The notes: generated by a model not told the origin, from the letters alone. A stretch of 64,000 nt of DNA from Punica granatum (GCF_007655135.1 NC_045134.1:14776982-14840981), one strand, 5' to 3'; shown: positions 1 through 13,364, numbered from the stretch's first letter. Made by a program: numbers and translations.

Positions 1-594
1 TGGTAAAACTCTCAAAGCGAGGGAAACATTTATCAACAAAGCAGGGAGATTCTACTAGATCAATAGACAAAAGATTACACATTCAAGATTACACTCGTGT
101 TTCCCAACTCCAGTTACGAGACCCAATCAAGAATAGCCTCACAATCCTCTCAATTCTCACCATTATCTCACTTTATGAACCATAGAGACTCCAAGAGAGT
201 AAACCCGATAATTCTTATGAAGATTACCTGTAATTCTCACACAACGCGTTGTCTTGATATAAGACGCTCTCTCCTTTAAATGGATACAATACATTCCTAA
301 TAACTCAAAGATATCCTAATATAATCCTAGGATATTTCCCTATTTGAAATATAATAAAGATATTCTAGAATTATCTCTAAAATTCCCTAAAGATAATTTT
401 CATATTTAAAGATCTAAGAGATACAACGAAATCCTTACAAAATAGGAAATATATAATATCAATAGAATTTGAGATCTCACCCATTCCTTTTTCATCCGAT
501 CTCGTTACTGCTTCGGGTCTTCGGGTTCTCCACTGAATACGAGACATATTGATCGTATATCTTAGATTTTTCATTTTACAAATGACATTATATT
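1..594 (-). mobile_element. possible LTR of a Copia-type element (partial)
   Basis: No gene is visible. Read on the minus strand, the stretch begins TGTCATTTG near 594. It holds a TATA-like CCATTTAAAGGAG about 300 bases further on, followed by a non-coding leader-like stretch that runs off the window edge. This arrangement resembles an LTR promoter region. No second LTR, primer site or coding domain is in view, so the call rests on general appearance only. Confidence 0.25.
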
Positions 595-1104
595 TCTAAG
601 CACCTTTGAATTTTCTTTTTTAGATCTCAAGTATTTCATCTAATAATTTTTATATTCAATTTAAAATTTATGATTAAAAATATAAAATAAATCAAATTAT
701 TGATAAGTACAAATAAATATAAAATGCTAGAATATATTTTTAAAATTAGGATTTTTATATAAGTTGTAAGGAAGGAATTTGTATATACCATGGTTGATAA
801 ACTCACCTTTTCTTTAATTAGATAAAAGCACCTCAAAGAAGCACGTGGGGTCCTTTCTCGTATTTAATAAGAAACTAGTCGATAGGAGCGTTTTGCGCGG
901 TAACTTTTTATCAATTTTTGTAGGATCAAAAGTAAATAATTAACATATATAACATACAAGTAAATATAGATATGAAGAAAAAAAAATGTTAAAAACTACA
1001 TATTTTATTAAGTGAACCTAATAAATAATAGAAATTGTGAGTGCGAACAAATATGACATCTAGTCTTATAGAAACGTGAATAACAATACTCTTGTAATGT
1101 AAAT

Positions 1105-1200
1105 CCAATAGGTTAGTCCAATGGTTAGAGGAGCAATTTTCATTGGTGGAGATCCAAGTTTTCATTCTTGTATTTATAGGCATATGGCACATTTAACTAG
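1105..1200 (+). mobile_element. SINE-like tRNA-derived remnant
   Basis: TAGTCCAATGGTTAGAGGAG resembles a tRNA head with a polymerase III A box. GAGATCCAAGTTTTC, about 30 bases later, could be a decayed B box. The flanks (600-1100 and 1200-1800) are AT-rich and I see no gene in them. A short unannotated SINE fits better than a working tRNA, because no acceptor stem can be formed. Confidence 0.35.
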
Positions 1201-1800
1201 AACAATTTTACATATATCGAGTTCTTTCTAATTATTGAAAAAACTTTTAATTTTTCAAGAAATTAAATTATGTATTATTACATATAAATTATATGACATA
1301 TAACTAAAATACGTCGAATATGGCCAAACAAAACATAATGTAAGTTCATTGAACTGAAACCGAAAGGTCAATGCAACGTGAAATTGCATGTTTATGATTT
1401 TGCTTATGGCGCTTACTTGGCTATGCTCCCCAAATTTTATATATTATAATTGATGATTGGATGTTAAAACAAGAAATAGAAAGAAAAAGAGAGAGAAAAA
1501 ATTGTGTGATACATTCTTAAGATGTTTAATTGTGAAACATATACATTTGTAGTTTCTTATCTAATAATCGTAATGGATTGTCTTTACATGAAATACTGAC
1601 TACTCTATTAAGAATGATTACGGGGAAAATTTCATCATTTTGATTTTGGACAAATCCAAACGATGACAATAGTTCAAGATAAACCTTTCACATCAGTTTT
1701 TTAGTAAAATGATTATCTGAGCAAGTTTCGGTAGAATTATAAAAAGTTCAGAAACAATATGTTAAGACCCGTACTTCCATATTAGTTATATAGTTATATT

Positions 1801-1862
1801 AGTTGTTATTGTTATTATTATTATTATTGTTGTTGTTGTTGTTATTGTTATTATTATTATTA
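1801..1862 (+). repeat. TTA/TTG trinucleotide microsatellite
   Basis: Alternating blocks of TTA and TTG triplets run for about 60 bases. The open frame across it gives only a poly-leucine artefact. The following 1863-2840 is AT-rich with several GGAACCGAAA-like phrases and no recognisable gene; it may be decayed transposon sequence. Confidence 0.8.
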
Positions 1863-2840
1863 GGCTTGTCCTCCAGTTATGGGCTTTTTTCTCATTGGAC
1901 TGGCCCACTGGGTTCACTCTTAGTAGGCTTCATTGTTGCTCCTGGCCTGGTCCATACGAATTGGGGTTTTAAAAATTATGATGTGATCGGTTTTAACGGA
2001 TCGAACCAATTTGAAACCACATTAACCGGTTCTGTTAATCATGACACATGGCTGATTGTGGTTCATCCCAGAGGTGAGCTGATTCGGACACCCTATTTTT
2101 TTTTAACGTATATATGGACCCCACCCAATAAAAAACAAGTTCCTAAAATTTGGACTTAGATCCTACCCTATTATGCTAGGGAACCGAAATCTATCCGGAA
2201 TTTTTATTACACCACAAGTTTTGGATACCCGATTTGAAACCAATTCATTTTTCTTTTACGAGAGACTGGAGTTTAAAATCATAATCTTGTAAAGGGAGAA
2301 GAGAAAAAATATAGGTGAGGCAAAATCCTCAGATAATCTTAACGATTGCTACATAATTCTTTAAAAATTAAGTAAATAAAATCATATGATTGGAATGAAG
2401 TTGTGAAAATATTTAGAAATTAAGTTTTCTTTTATTTTACTTAAGAATAGTAATATGAATATACATGCATAAAAAAATGTTCACATAGTATATATATTTT
2501 TATATGTTCGGTTTCGGCTCCTATTCCGGGTATATGTCGATTGGAACCGAAATTGAAACCTATATATATCGTTCCTCATTTCAATACTTGGAACCTACTC
2601 ATTTTTTATTTGTAGCTACCCGAAACTTATCCAACATAATAAGTTTCAACTGGTTCTGTGTCTACCTTATGCCTATATATTATCCATTTCATCATCCCAT
2701 CTTGGGATATAGTATAACAATTGAAGGATGTCCGGGTAAAAGTATTTACATAAAAAATTATGGGTGTTGGAGTTGAAATTACATAAATGTTTATAGATAG
2801 GATTAATTCATAATAATCCAATAGTGTATATCCTGTCAGT

Positions 2841-2867
<27 letters not shown>
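2841..2867. repeat. (TA)n microsatellite
   Basis: About 13 uninterrupted TA units. Confidence 0.9.
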
Positions 2868-2871
<4 letters not shown>

Positions 2872-3029
2872 TGAATGGGAGAATTTGCTTTTTTTTTTTC
2901 TGAATAATTATGGTAGAATTTTCAAATTAAGAGAGAAGTAGAGATGTTGATATTTTAACATTAACATAAAGAATAAAAGTGCGTGTTTCTTTCTTTTTTA
3001 CAACAAATCAAACGGTAAATTAGTTTTCT

Positions 3030-3210
3030 TCCTTAGTATCCGCAAGCATAGTAGGCTATGACAAATCCATTTTGAATCGGATTCGTTCATTAATAGGTAA
3101 AACTCTTTCAGCGTGAATTTTTTTTATTCACAAAATTCAAATCCGATGTCTTACATAAGGGGAATAAGTATCGAACTTAAACCAATTCACGTTAATTAAA
3201 ATGTAATATA
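3030..3210 (-). mobile_element. Au-like SINE
   Basis: Read on the minus strand, the order of motifs is that of plant Au SINEs. A tRNA-like head contains AAGTTCGATACTTATTCCCC, then CTTATGTAAGACATCGGATT and TTGAATTTTGTG (B-box region), then AAAATTCACGCTG and AGAGTTTTACC. The tail ends near TGCGGATACTAAGG. Two further copies lie at about 3755 and 38870. It is diverged and no target duplication was resolved. Confidence 0.6.
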
Positions 3211-3288
3211 GCTTTTTAATTAGGCACAAAATTTGAATTTTTTCTAATTAGTTCTTTGCTTGAGCACATATACTGAAGCTTTTTTTTC

Positions 3289-3345
3289 TCCCTCTCTCTC
3301 TCTCTCTCTCTCTGCAATTAATATATACATATATATATATATATA
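3289..3345. repeat. (CT)n and (TA)n microsatellites
   Basis: About 12 CT units at 3289-3313 are followed by a short TA run at about 3325-3345. The surrounding 3211-3754 has moderate GC content around 3400-3700 but no supported exon. Confidence 0.85.
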
Positions 3346-3754
3346 ACACGGTTAAAAAGAAACAATAGGAAACAAAAGTATAAGATAATATTTTAGCCCC
3401 AACGTGGAAATTGGCCAACACGAGTTGCCTTCTCGAAATGTTCTTCCTAACGCTTGCAAACGCAAGGCCCTCCACGCGAATTGACGGCACGTGCAATAAA
3501 CCGCCACTTAGCAGCCTCAGAAGTTCAGACAGGGAAGTTTTGCGCTAGCGGCAACGATAGATTCAACGATAGGATGGAATGTGCATTTACTTTCCGTTAA
3601 CTTGCACGTGGGAGTTGGAAATGCCCAACACCACAAAGCACGAAAAGACCTCATTACCCCTCCAATCTCCAAGGAATAGCTTCTTCCACGTTCCCCCAAT
3701 ACGTGTCCAATTTTGTCCGTCCAAAGTATAATTAAATTAAATTAAAAAAATAAC

Positions 3755-3900
3755 TCACAATATAGGTTAACTCAAGTTGTTCGGCATCTATTTTCTTTAA
3801 ATAAAGTATCGGTTTCAAGTTTTGTTAGTAGATAAAATTGATACTGAGAGAGTTTACCTCCATACTAAACCAATCTAACATAAATTAAATTAATTGGGGC
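3755..3900 (+). mobile_element. Au-like SINE (diverged copy)
   Basis: It shows the same motif order as the copy at 3030 but on the plus strand: GGTTAACTCAAGTTGTTCGG, a T-rich spacer, AAAGTATCGGTTTCAAGTTT (B-box region), then GAGAGAGTTTACC. The two copies face each other about 550 bases apart. Confidence 0.5.
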
Positions 3901-3928
3901 TCTCAGATATTAGAATGACCATAAAAAA

Positions 3929-4833
3929 GGGTAAATTACACTAGTGGTCCAAAAGGTTTCATGAATGTTTCAAGTTAGTCAAAAATATTTTTTTGATAAC
4001 TTGTTGGTACAAAAAGTTTCAAAATCGTTTCAATATAGTACATTCCGTCAATTGCCTTTGACGCCGTTAACATTTTGCTGACGTGGCGCGTCTCATGTGT
4101 TACTTTTGTTACGTGGAACCAATTACAGTGCGCCACGTCATTTAAGAGAAAATAAAATTTGAAAAAGTCCAATAAAAATATAAAAAATAATTAAAAAATA
4201 CAAAAAAATAGTGAAAATTTAGAAAAAAATAAAAAATTTATTTAAAAAAATTAAATTATTTTTTTAAAAATTTAAAATTATTTTGAAATTTTTGAAATTT
4301 TTTTTATTATGTTTAAATTTTTGAAATTTTTTTTATTATTTTGAATTTTTTGAAATTTATTTTTTATTAATTTTAAATTTTTTAAAAATTATTTTTCTTA
4401 TTTTTAAATGTTTTTAAAAATATTTCCCTCTTCCCTTTAAATTCTTTTTCCTTTCCCCTTCCCCTTACTAAAAATTCTTTTCCCTTTTAAATTTTCTTTT
4501 AAATCAAAATTTTAAATAATTTTTAAAAGTTTTTTAATTTTTTTTAATTTTTCTAAATTTTTACTTTTTTATTTTTATTTTTGTATTTTTATTGGACTTT
4601 TTCAAATTTTATTTTCTTTTAAATGAGTGGCGTATTGTGATTGGCTCCACATAACAAAAGTGACACATAGGATGCCCCATGTCAACAAAATGTTAACGGT
4701 GTCAGGGACAATTGACGGAATGTACTATATTGAAACGGTTTTGAAACTTTTTGTATCAGCAAGTTACCAAAAAAATATTTTGGACAAACTTAAAATATTA
4801 ATGAAACCTTTTGAACTACCGGTGTAATTAACC
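3929..4833. mobile_element. foldback MITE FB1 (Mutator-like)
   Basis: A 905-bp palindromic element. The left end GGGTAAATTACAC matches the complement of the right end (GGTGTAATTAACC). The arms stay complementary for about 240 bases, through AAAAGGTTTCAT, CAATTGACGG-type and GTTAACATTTTG segments. The middle is a very AT-rich inverted region. The left arm contains GCTGACGTGGCGC. The flanks are A-rich, so a 9-bp target duplication cannot be confirmed. It is the same family as the element at 21767 and has no coding capacity. Confidence 0.8.
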
Positions 4834-5215
4834 AAAAAAAAAAAAAAAGGAGAATGAGAACATGGAACCCAATGAAACCCGTCGTTGAACCGGTTGCCGA
4901 CGTGGTGGTCCAGCGGGTCCCACGGGGAGTGCAGGATCCTCCCATGCGAGTGACATACACGTAAAGCTTCCCCACGAGAATATTGACTGACCATAATGCC
5001 CATCTTCGTCCCTGGGCAGTCCGGTCATTTCAACAGACAGAGCACCCTGGTGCCAATGAACAAAAGGAAAGGGCACGGAGGTAAATCCATGGTCCTCGGT
5101 GACATAAAGATGGATTAAGAAAAAATAGGGATTTTAATAGATAAATTGTCTCCCGGAGAATAATTTAACGGTGACCGGAGAAAAACCCGGGCGGCGACGG
5201 GGCCTCGATATTTCC

Positions 5216-5223
5216 TATATAAA
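5216..5223 (+). promoter_or_regulatory. TATA box of the helicase gene
   Basis: TATATAAA sits about 30 bases upstream of a pyrimidine-rich stretch (TCTTGCATTC, about 5242) that suits a transcription start. The region 4834-5215 upstream is GC-richer than the surrounding spacer, as expected for a promoter. Downstream come CT-rich leader repeats at 5274-5337. Confidence 0.65.
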
Positions 5224-5244
5224 CCCCTCTTTCTCTGGAGTCTT

Positions 5245-6682
5245 GCATTCTATTTCTCTCATCAGAGACAACCCTCTCTCTCTCTCTCTCGCTCGCTGTG
5301 TCTAAGAAGATCAAAGACTCTCTCTCTCTCTCTCTCTATAAACCTGTCATCTCTCTCTGTCTGCTGTCTGTACTATGCAGTCTGTAGGGTAGATTCAGGT
5401 TGGCCCTGTTAAAGAGGTAAAAGCTCGATTCCCCCGACTGGATACAAGAAAGATTCAATTTTCCATTAATTTCGGATTGGTTGTTACCCTCAGTGAGATT
5501 GAGACCAGCGCCCCGATAATTTTATCAGATCAAATGTTGTGCGGAAGCATATTGCATCATGAGTTGACTGTTTGGCGATGAGTTGTGTGGTTGAGCTTAG
5601 GGTTAATCTGTTTGCTATGATGGGGTTCTGATTTTTAGGGATTCGAAGCTTGGAGGATGTGGATTGGTCTGGGTCTGAAAACCCCGGGACAATGCAAAAA
5701 CAGATGGGGATTAGGTTAGCATGGGTACAAGTAATCTTGGGTTCGGTTAGGTATTGGTTACTGCTGCTGGCGGAGTCAATTAATGTGAGGGTTTAATGGC
5801 AACCAATTTGGATGGATAAATTTGCACTTCATTCTCTGCCCTTGGTGGGATTTTGTTTTAGTCAATTGCTGCGATTGGATCTTTAGGGAATATACCTCTA
5901 AATTACAAGTACAGAAAATGAATCGAATCAGCTGGTGATTTTAATTAGGGTTTAATGGCAACCAATTAGATTTTAATTACGCGTGTATTTTGTATGTGTG
6001 TGTGTGTGTGTGTGTGCGCGCGTCTATTCAGGTGTGCGTCCATTGGAAATTTTTCTTATGATATGCTGTATGAGGCTGCCTAAGTGCTGTATGAACTGTG
6101 CTTGCATAGTTTGGTCTCATTGACGTGGTTGATTTGAGCATGCATAATTTGGTTTTTCTTTTTCTGCCATTTGATTGATGTGGCATCTGCGCTTGCCCAG
6201 GATTCGGCTAGTCATTCCTTTTGCTGCTTCTCCTTTGTTGTAGATAAAATATAAGGTTTTGTTGCCATTGTGCACATTTCTTTCTGCTTTTACGGATATC
6301 TGATGGTGTTGTTTTGTACTTGAGTTCGGATTTTTCTAGTTGCAATAATGTTAAGCTGACCCTTTGGCTGATTATGCTGGGGGAAAAAGCTTTAGTTCTA
6401 TATTCAGTCGACTTATTATTCCTAGCTGATGTTTTCCGTTACTAATATAGTTTTCATAACTTTGTGCCTTGTCATAACACATTAATATTATCCTTGTGGT
6501 GTCACAAACATTGCATTCTGATTCATTTGAACTTTATTTTTTATTTTTGTTTCCAATACAGATTTTCTTTTACAGAGACGTACTTCTGGTGGATCAGACA
6601 AATTTTATGTTGAGAAGAATTAACAGCAGTTCCTTGAGCTCTGTTCGACTGATTATTCGGTTTTTATGCATTTTCTTATGAA
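5245..6682 (+). other. 5' UTR with probable leader intron of the helicase gene
   Basis: The proposed leader exon contains two CT microsatellite blocks and ends at AAAGAG/GTAAAA (5416/5417). A long T-rich intron follows, with a TG repeat at 5993-6022. Acceptor candidates are CAG at 6561 and ACAG at 6575, about 110-120 bases before the start codon. The splice sites are inferred from sequence only. Confidence 0.5.
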
Positions 6683-9600
6683 ATGGCATATCGAGGGAGA
6701 CCAATATTTGATCTAAATGAACCACCGAGTGGAGATGAAGATAATGATGGCATCGTCTGTTCACTGCCACAAAAAGCTCTCCCGTTGACAAATCACCATC
6801 ATTCCAATATTTTAGCAGCATCAGCGCCTTTGCAAGGAATAGTGAACAATAACGCTTTTTCACATGCATCATCTGTTTCTGGGTTTCAACCTTTTGTCCG
6901 CAATAAAGCAAATAGCTCTGAATTTAGTGAGGCTGAGCAGAAGAGGATAGCAGAATCAAGTCAGAAGGTTGGCTCATCACTTAAGACCAGTGAAGAGAAG
7001 GAGGTCAAACTATCTGTGCCAATCATTTCTGGTGTGGCCGGTGATATGGTTGAAAGAGAAGAAGGTGAATGGTCTGATGGTGAAGGCTCTGCTAGTGCAC
7101 AGGGACTTAATTGTTTGCATGGAGATGGTAAAGTTTCGGGCAGGCAAGAAATCACTGGAAAGATGGAGGACGCTTCTTGCAATGGTAAAATCTCCAACAG
7201 TGCTAGGGAAAATATTATTAACAACGCATCTGTAGGACTAGTTTTTAAACCTAATGATCTGGAGAGCAACAATGACCGGAATTTAGAGGGTGTTGCAAAG
7301 GAAGATTCATCTGCTATTGTACAGGAAGAACCAAATTCAGTTCCAAAGCAAAAAGAAGTAAAAGGCATTGAGGCAAGCTATGCACTGAAATGTGCTAATA
7401 ATCAGGGAAAGAGGAAGATTGACCAGCACAAAGAAGCAATGCTTGGAAAGAAAAGGAACAGGCAGACTAAGTTTCTTAATATAGAAGACGTGAAGCAGGC
7501 AGCCTCAATGAAGGTGTCAACTCCAAGAAGACAAAGTTCATCATCAACTACCACCCGTTCTGCAAGAGAAGTGCGTACTGGCCCTACTCCTGTTGAACGT
7601 CTTGGTGAAAAGCCGAATCAACTCGCCTTCAAAGATCAGAAACGAGTAGATGTATCATCTAGTGAACCTGGCCCTTCTTTAGAAAATACTGATTCTAGGC
7701 CTGATTGTAATGGTGACTCAGATGCTGGGCTACTGGGAAAGCCCAAGAGGCAGTGCAATGATGTTGATCTTCCTTCAGGGGTGTCATTGGCACCCATTCC
7801 GAGGCAAAGTTCATGGAAGCAGCCTGTGGACGTGAAGTTGCCAAAAAATTCTCAAGTGTCTAATAAAAAGCCAGCCTTGATAAGCCAAGGCTCCTTGGAT
7901 CATAAATTGGGGAGCAAGAAGCATCTCCCTCTCAAGAAGCAAACTGCAATTAGCACCTCCTATCAAGATACATCGGTTGAGCGTCTCATACGGGAGGTGA
8001 CTAATGAAAGATTTTGGCATCATCCTGGTAAGAAATTTTATCATCATAGTTAATCATTCTTACGCATTGTACAATTGATATATTTCTGAAACTTGGTTTA
8101 TGAAGTAAATACACAATATTATAAAAGAAGAAATAAGTTGATTCATCAATACAATTAGAAAGGAGACTTTGATTCTGTCCTGATAATTAGGTCAGATCTG
8201 TTTGAGTATTTTATTTTTGAGATTTTCGTGGTAAATGTGGAATTTGATAGTTGTTCTCCATGGTCTGTCTAGACCTTATAACAATTGAAATTGTTCTGCA
8301 GTTTACATGCTTAATATGTCCACTTGGCTCATATTCTTCCATATTTTGATGTTTGTCTTCTGGAATAACGGGGAAAGAAAAAGAAAAGAATTTGAAGGCT
8401 GTCGACCTGCATTTATATTTGCTTAAATCCGGAAGAAGCTTGGTGCTTGATTACATGCTAGTCCTGGTCCTGATATTCACCTTATAGTGTTTGGAGTTTC
8501 GAGCTGGTGTTGATTTTTCCAGGCACTTCCCACTTTCTAGTTTAGGCATTACATGTTTATTTGAATGTACTTAAGGCAGACAATTCTTTACCCATAATAA
8601 ACATTGTTCTAAATTGACGATCCTGTTGCAGGGGAGACTGAGTTGCAATGTGTTCCTGGTCGTTTTGAGTCCGTAGAAGAGTATGTCAGAGTATTTGAGC
8701 CTTTACTTTTTGAAGAGTGCCGTGCACAGCTCTACAGCACATGGGAGGAGTTAACTGAAACAGTTTCTAAAGATACACATGTATTGGTTCGTGTGCGAAA
8801 TATTGAAAGGCGTGAAAGAGGTAAAGACTATATTTGCACGAGAAATAGGCTGTATTTATTTTCCGTAACTAGGATAGCTCAGTAGTGTCATCCAATCTAA
8901 GGAAAACGAAATTAACTTCATTGGAAGTCATATGCATCTGAAAGGGCTTTAGTAGATAAAAGTTTGATTTTATTTTAATTCCTTTTAAATTAATCGTGCT
9001 TTTTACCTGTGCTTTACTTTCCACTGTCAACTGGCTTAAGTTGTCTATTGTTGCTTAGGATGGTACGATGTAGTGGTCCTTCCTTTTCCTAATACTGAAT
9101 GCAAGTGGTCCTTCAAGGAGGGTGACGTGGCAGTTCTTTCAACCCCGAGGCCCGGGTCATTCAGATCCAAGAAGAATAACTCTTCGATGGAAAATGACGA
9201 TGAGCATGAGTTAAGTGGCAGGGTGGCTGGTACTGTCAGGCGATTCATTCCATTTGATACTCGTGAACCTCCTGGTGCCATTCTTCATTTCTATGTTGGA
9301 GACTTGTACGATTCAAATGGGTAATCTTTTCATATTCGCAGATGATTCATACACTCCATCAGTCTGATTTTTTTTTTTGGTTCTATGTTTACTTGTGCTG
9401 CTTTCTCTCATGTGTGCTGTGTTATTTCTTTAATGCATATAGGGAGGGCAACGACGATCACATTTTGAGGAAGCTTCAGGCCAAAGGTGCCTGGTACTTA
9501 ACTGTTCTCGGTTCTCTTGCTACAACTCAGCGGGAGTACGTCGCGTTGCATGCATTTCGTCGTCTAAATATGCAGGTGGAGCTAATCTCTTTGGGATAAT

Positions 9601-11946
9601 TATATTTCTTTTATTTGGTTTAGCTTGCAATTTTATTGATGATGTTTGAAATTCGTTGTAGATGCAAGCATCGATTCTGCAGCCTAGTCCTGACCAATTC
9701 CCAAACAATGAGCAGCAGACCCCCACGATGCCTGATTGCTTCACGCAGAAATTTGTGGAGCACCTAAATAGGACCTTCAATGGGCCCCAGCTTGCAGCAA
9801 TTCAATGGGCTGCAATGCACACAGCTGCTGGCACCAACAGTGGGACGACAAAGCGACAAGAGCCTTGGCCTTTCACTCTTGTTCAGGGACCTCCAGGTAC
9901 AGGCAAGACCCATACAGTCTGGGGAATGTTAAATGTGATCCACTTGGTCCAGTACCAGCATTATTATAATTCTCTGCTTAAGAGTCTTGCACCCGAAAGC
10001 TACAAGCAAGCTAATGAAGGCAGTTCTGATAACGTTCCAACCGGGTCTATTGATGAAGTCCTTCAGAGCATGGACCAGAGCCTGTTTCGCACTCTTCCAA
10101 AACTCTGCCCCAAGCCAAGGATGTTAGTATGCGCTCCTTCTAATGCTGCAACTGATGAGCTCCTGGCACGTGTCCTTGATCGTGGGTTTATTGATGGTGA
10201 GATGAGAATATATAAGCCCGATGTGGCCCGAGTTGGAGTTGACTCACAGTCAAGAGCTGCTCAGGCTGTCTCTGTGGAAAGGAGGACTGAGCAACTTCTC
10301 GCTATGAGTAAAGAGGAAGCGATTGCTTGGCTGCATAAGTTGAGGAACAGCGAGGCACAGTTCTCACATGAGATTGCTGAAGTCCAAATGAAGCTCAATA
10401 ATGCAGCTGCCGCTATTCGGTCTCAGGGATCTGTTGGGGTGGACCCCGATGTTCTCATGGCCCGTGACCAGGCCCGAGATGCACTGCTCAAGCAGCTCGC
10501 ACAGGCAGTCGAGAATAGAGACAAAGTATTAGTTGAGTTGTCCCGGATTCTGATTGCAGAAGCGAGGTTTAGAGCTGGGAACAACTTTAATCTAGAGGAA
10601 GCCCGAGCGAGTCTTGAGGCGAGCTATGCAAATGAAGCTGAGATCGTCTTCACCACAGTCTCAAGCAGTGGGAGGAAGCTGTTCTCTCGGCTCACACATG
10701 GCTTTGACATGGTGGTGATAGATGAGGCGGCCCAAGCCAGTGAGGTAGCAGTTCTTCCTCCACTTTCTCTTGGAGCTGCGAGGTGTGTACTTGTTGGAGA
10801 CCCTCAGCAGCTTCCCGCGACTGTTATAAGCAAAGCAGCGGGGACCTTGTTATACAGCAGGAGCCTCTTTGAGAGATTTCAACAGGCAGGTTGTCCGACT
10901 ATGCTCTTATCAGTGCAGTACAGGATGCATCCTCAGATTCGGGACTTTCCTTCCAGGTACTTCTACCAAGGGCGCCTCACTGACAGTGAGAACATAGCTA
11001 AATTACCTGATGAAGCATACTATAAGGATCCTTTGCTCAGGCCCTACTTGTTCTATGATGTAATGCATGGGCGTGAGTCCCACCGGGGCGGTTCAGTGTC
11101 ATATCAGAATATGCACGAGGCACATATTTGTCTTCGCTTGTATGAGCATCTCCAAAAGACTCTGAAATCTTTAGGGGTGGGGAAGGTGTCTGTTGGTATA
11201 ATTACGCCGTATAAGCTGCAATTGAAATGCCTTCAACACGAGTTTGAAGAGGTTTTGAATTCAGAGGAAGGGAAGGACATCTATATTAACACGGTGGATG
11301 CTTTCCAGGGCCAGGAACGTGATGTGATCATAATGTCGTGTGTCCGGGCCTCAGGCCATGGAGTTGGATTTGTTGCAGATATCCGAAGGATGAATGTTGC
11401 TCTTACTCGCGCAAGGAGATCTTGCTGGGTACTATTAACTGAATCCGTCATTTGTCGCTTCCTACATATTTCTTTTGATATCATTTCTGACAGTTTAATT
11501 TGCTTTGTTGATAGATTCTGGGGAATGCCAATGCCCTTGGTCAGTCTGATGACTGGGCTGCACTAATTGCTGATGCTAAAGAAAGAAATTGTTACATGGA
11601 TATGGATTCAGTACCCAAGGACTTTTTGGTATCAAAGGGACCTGCTTACACTCCGTTACCAGGCAAGTCTTCCTTTAATGCGAGGGGAGTTAGATCATCT
11701 GGATTGAGGCACAGATTGACGGACTTGCACCAAGAGTCTAGATCAGGATTGGCATCCGAAGAAGATGAGAATAAGTCGGGATCTCTGGTTATCCCCAGGA
11801 ATGGGAACTTCCGCTCTCCAAAATTCCCAATGGATAGTTCATTAAATGATATGAATCAAGCAGGTGATAGATCGAGGGATGCCTGGAACCATGGCATACC
11901 CAAGAAGCAGAGCTATTTGGGTCCTGTGGGGAAACGGGATTACTAA
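6683..11946 (+). CDS. UPF1/SEN1-type superfamily-1 helicase, complete, six coding exons
   Basis: Exons are 6683-8027, 8632-8820, 9059-9320, 9443-9575, 9662-11428 and 11515-11946; all junctions are GT..AG and keep frame, giving 1375 aa. The N-terminal 450 residues are low-complexity and basic, with MAYRGRPIFDLNEPP at the start; DLNEPP fits the DLNxxP repression motif. The helicase core lies in exon 5: GPPGTGKT (about 719-726), DEAA (about 997), GDPQQLP (about 1022), QYRMHP (about 1062), VDAFQGQERD and VALTRARRS (about 1222). It matches the plant family of At4g30100/At2g19120-like proteins, annotated as tRNA-splicing-endonuclease positive effector-related. Family role: ATP-dependent RNA/DNA unwinding in nuclear RNA processing; the exact substrate is not shown here. 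All helicase motifs are intact and the protein ends VGKRDY. Extra start and stop frames inside the exons are shadows. Confidence 0.93.
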
Positions 11947-12780
11947 CTTCATCATATGCTCTCTCCGCAGTTCCAACTTTGTCCCCGTGATGCTTGATAG
12001 TGGAAGATCTTTTTCCTCAAGCAAGAAATAGCCATCCACAAAGATCTGCACAGCCTCAGGGTCTGTGGCTGTGGCTTCTCATGTTTCACAGGTTGAATGA
12101 GTTGATGTTAATTGGGAAATTGCAGTCCCTTGGCAAGTTGGACCTGGGAATTCCGTGGTCTTGAGGCACTCAGCTTGGGCATGGAAATTGTCCCTCGAAA
12201 TCAGGCGTCAATTTTATTGAAGTTGATGACATCAGCAGCAAGGTCTGCTGGGATTTTGGGTGGGTGGGTGGTGGCGGCTGGTGGAGGAGATCGATCACGC
12301 ACGAGTTCTCGATAAAAATATCTACTAGTTCAGAGGCTCTAAAGGTAACTTGTCTCCTATGCTTGTTATGTCATAATCTAATACAAATGATGGGTCTTAT
12401 ACATGCATGAACTTGGGAACTGATAGCGGTGGAATTTGAATTCAATAGAGCATATGTGGCATGTGAGCCGAAATGTCCTGCTAAGGAGCAGTTGTCATGG
12501 TAATGGCTTTGACTTTGGCTTGAGCGTCAGACTGTAGGGCGAGAGCTTTTCTTTGATGGCCTCGTCTTGACGTTTATTGCCCGATTAACTGAAAGAAGCA
12601 GAACCTCTGCAGTTTTTTTGGGGAGGAAGTGAATGGCCTACAATTGATTGTCAGGGACATGGAGGTGTTGAAAGGAGAAATAGGGATTTGTATAGAATCC
12701 ACCTTTTTTGGGCCAATTGATTTTTGTAAATTCCTTTATTGACGTGGACTTTCATTATTTCTATGTAACCAACACCCACC
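11947..12780 (+). other. presumed 3' UTR and downstream of the helicase gene
   Basis: Mixed-composition sequence without a supported exon follows the stop. It may contain a 3' UTR intron; I could not fix a polyadenylation site. The next stretch, 12781-13360, holds a 127-codon open frame from 12809 that looks like no family I know, so I do not call it a gene. Confidence 0.35.
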
Positions 12781-13364
12781 CAAGTACTACTAGTTTCATT
12801 GCATATCATTGAGTGATATCAAAGTATTATTTAAAAAAAAAGAAGGTGAGATCTTTCGTGTTCTCGCCGCAATGGAATGTTTTTGCGAGCAATTTTACGC
12901 GCTAATTTTCCCTGCAAGCAAACTGCTGCTTCATTTGTCAGATTGGTGGCCTATGAATTTGGGGTGCCGATTCTCCGGGGAGCCCACTTGGTGCATTCGG
13001 CTGCACGTGCTAGCAAGTCGGGTTCAAATTGATATCAATAGCAACCAATGCAAAATTTGGTTGCAGGGAAATGGGCAGACAACAAGGGAAAAGAGGAGGC
13101 TTCTTTGCCTGAAGTTATGCGGTGAGTCCACAAAATTCTCCGGTCAACTTCCATCTGATGGACCGGCGGGAGGGTCGTCCCGAAAGTTCTGAACTTTATA
13201 AGTGCTAAAAATCAGAGCCTACCTTCCCACCCAAAAATAACTAAATAAATAAATAAATAAAATCAGGTCTCCCTTGTCTAGAAAAGCCCGTGGACCCTAA
13301 TCGACACGCAATCACCTGTAGTGGTAATCGAGCGCCATGACATATCTATCCATCTATGTGAAAG

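Noticed and set aside
1803..2159. 118-codon frame beginning with a poly-leucine stretch
   Set aside because: The leucines are the TTA/TTG microsatellite; the remainder has no family-like composition and no splice structure.
12809..13192. 127-codon frame after the helicase gene
   Set aside because: No recognised domain, no homologous-looking motifs and ordinary spacer composition; likely chance.
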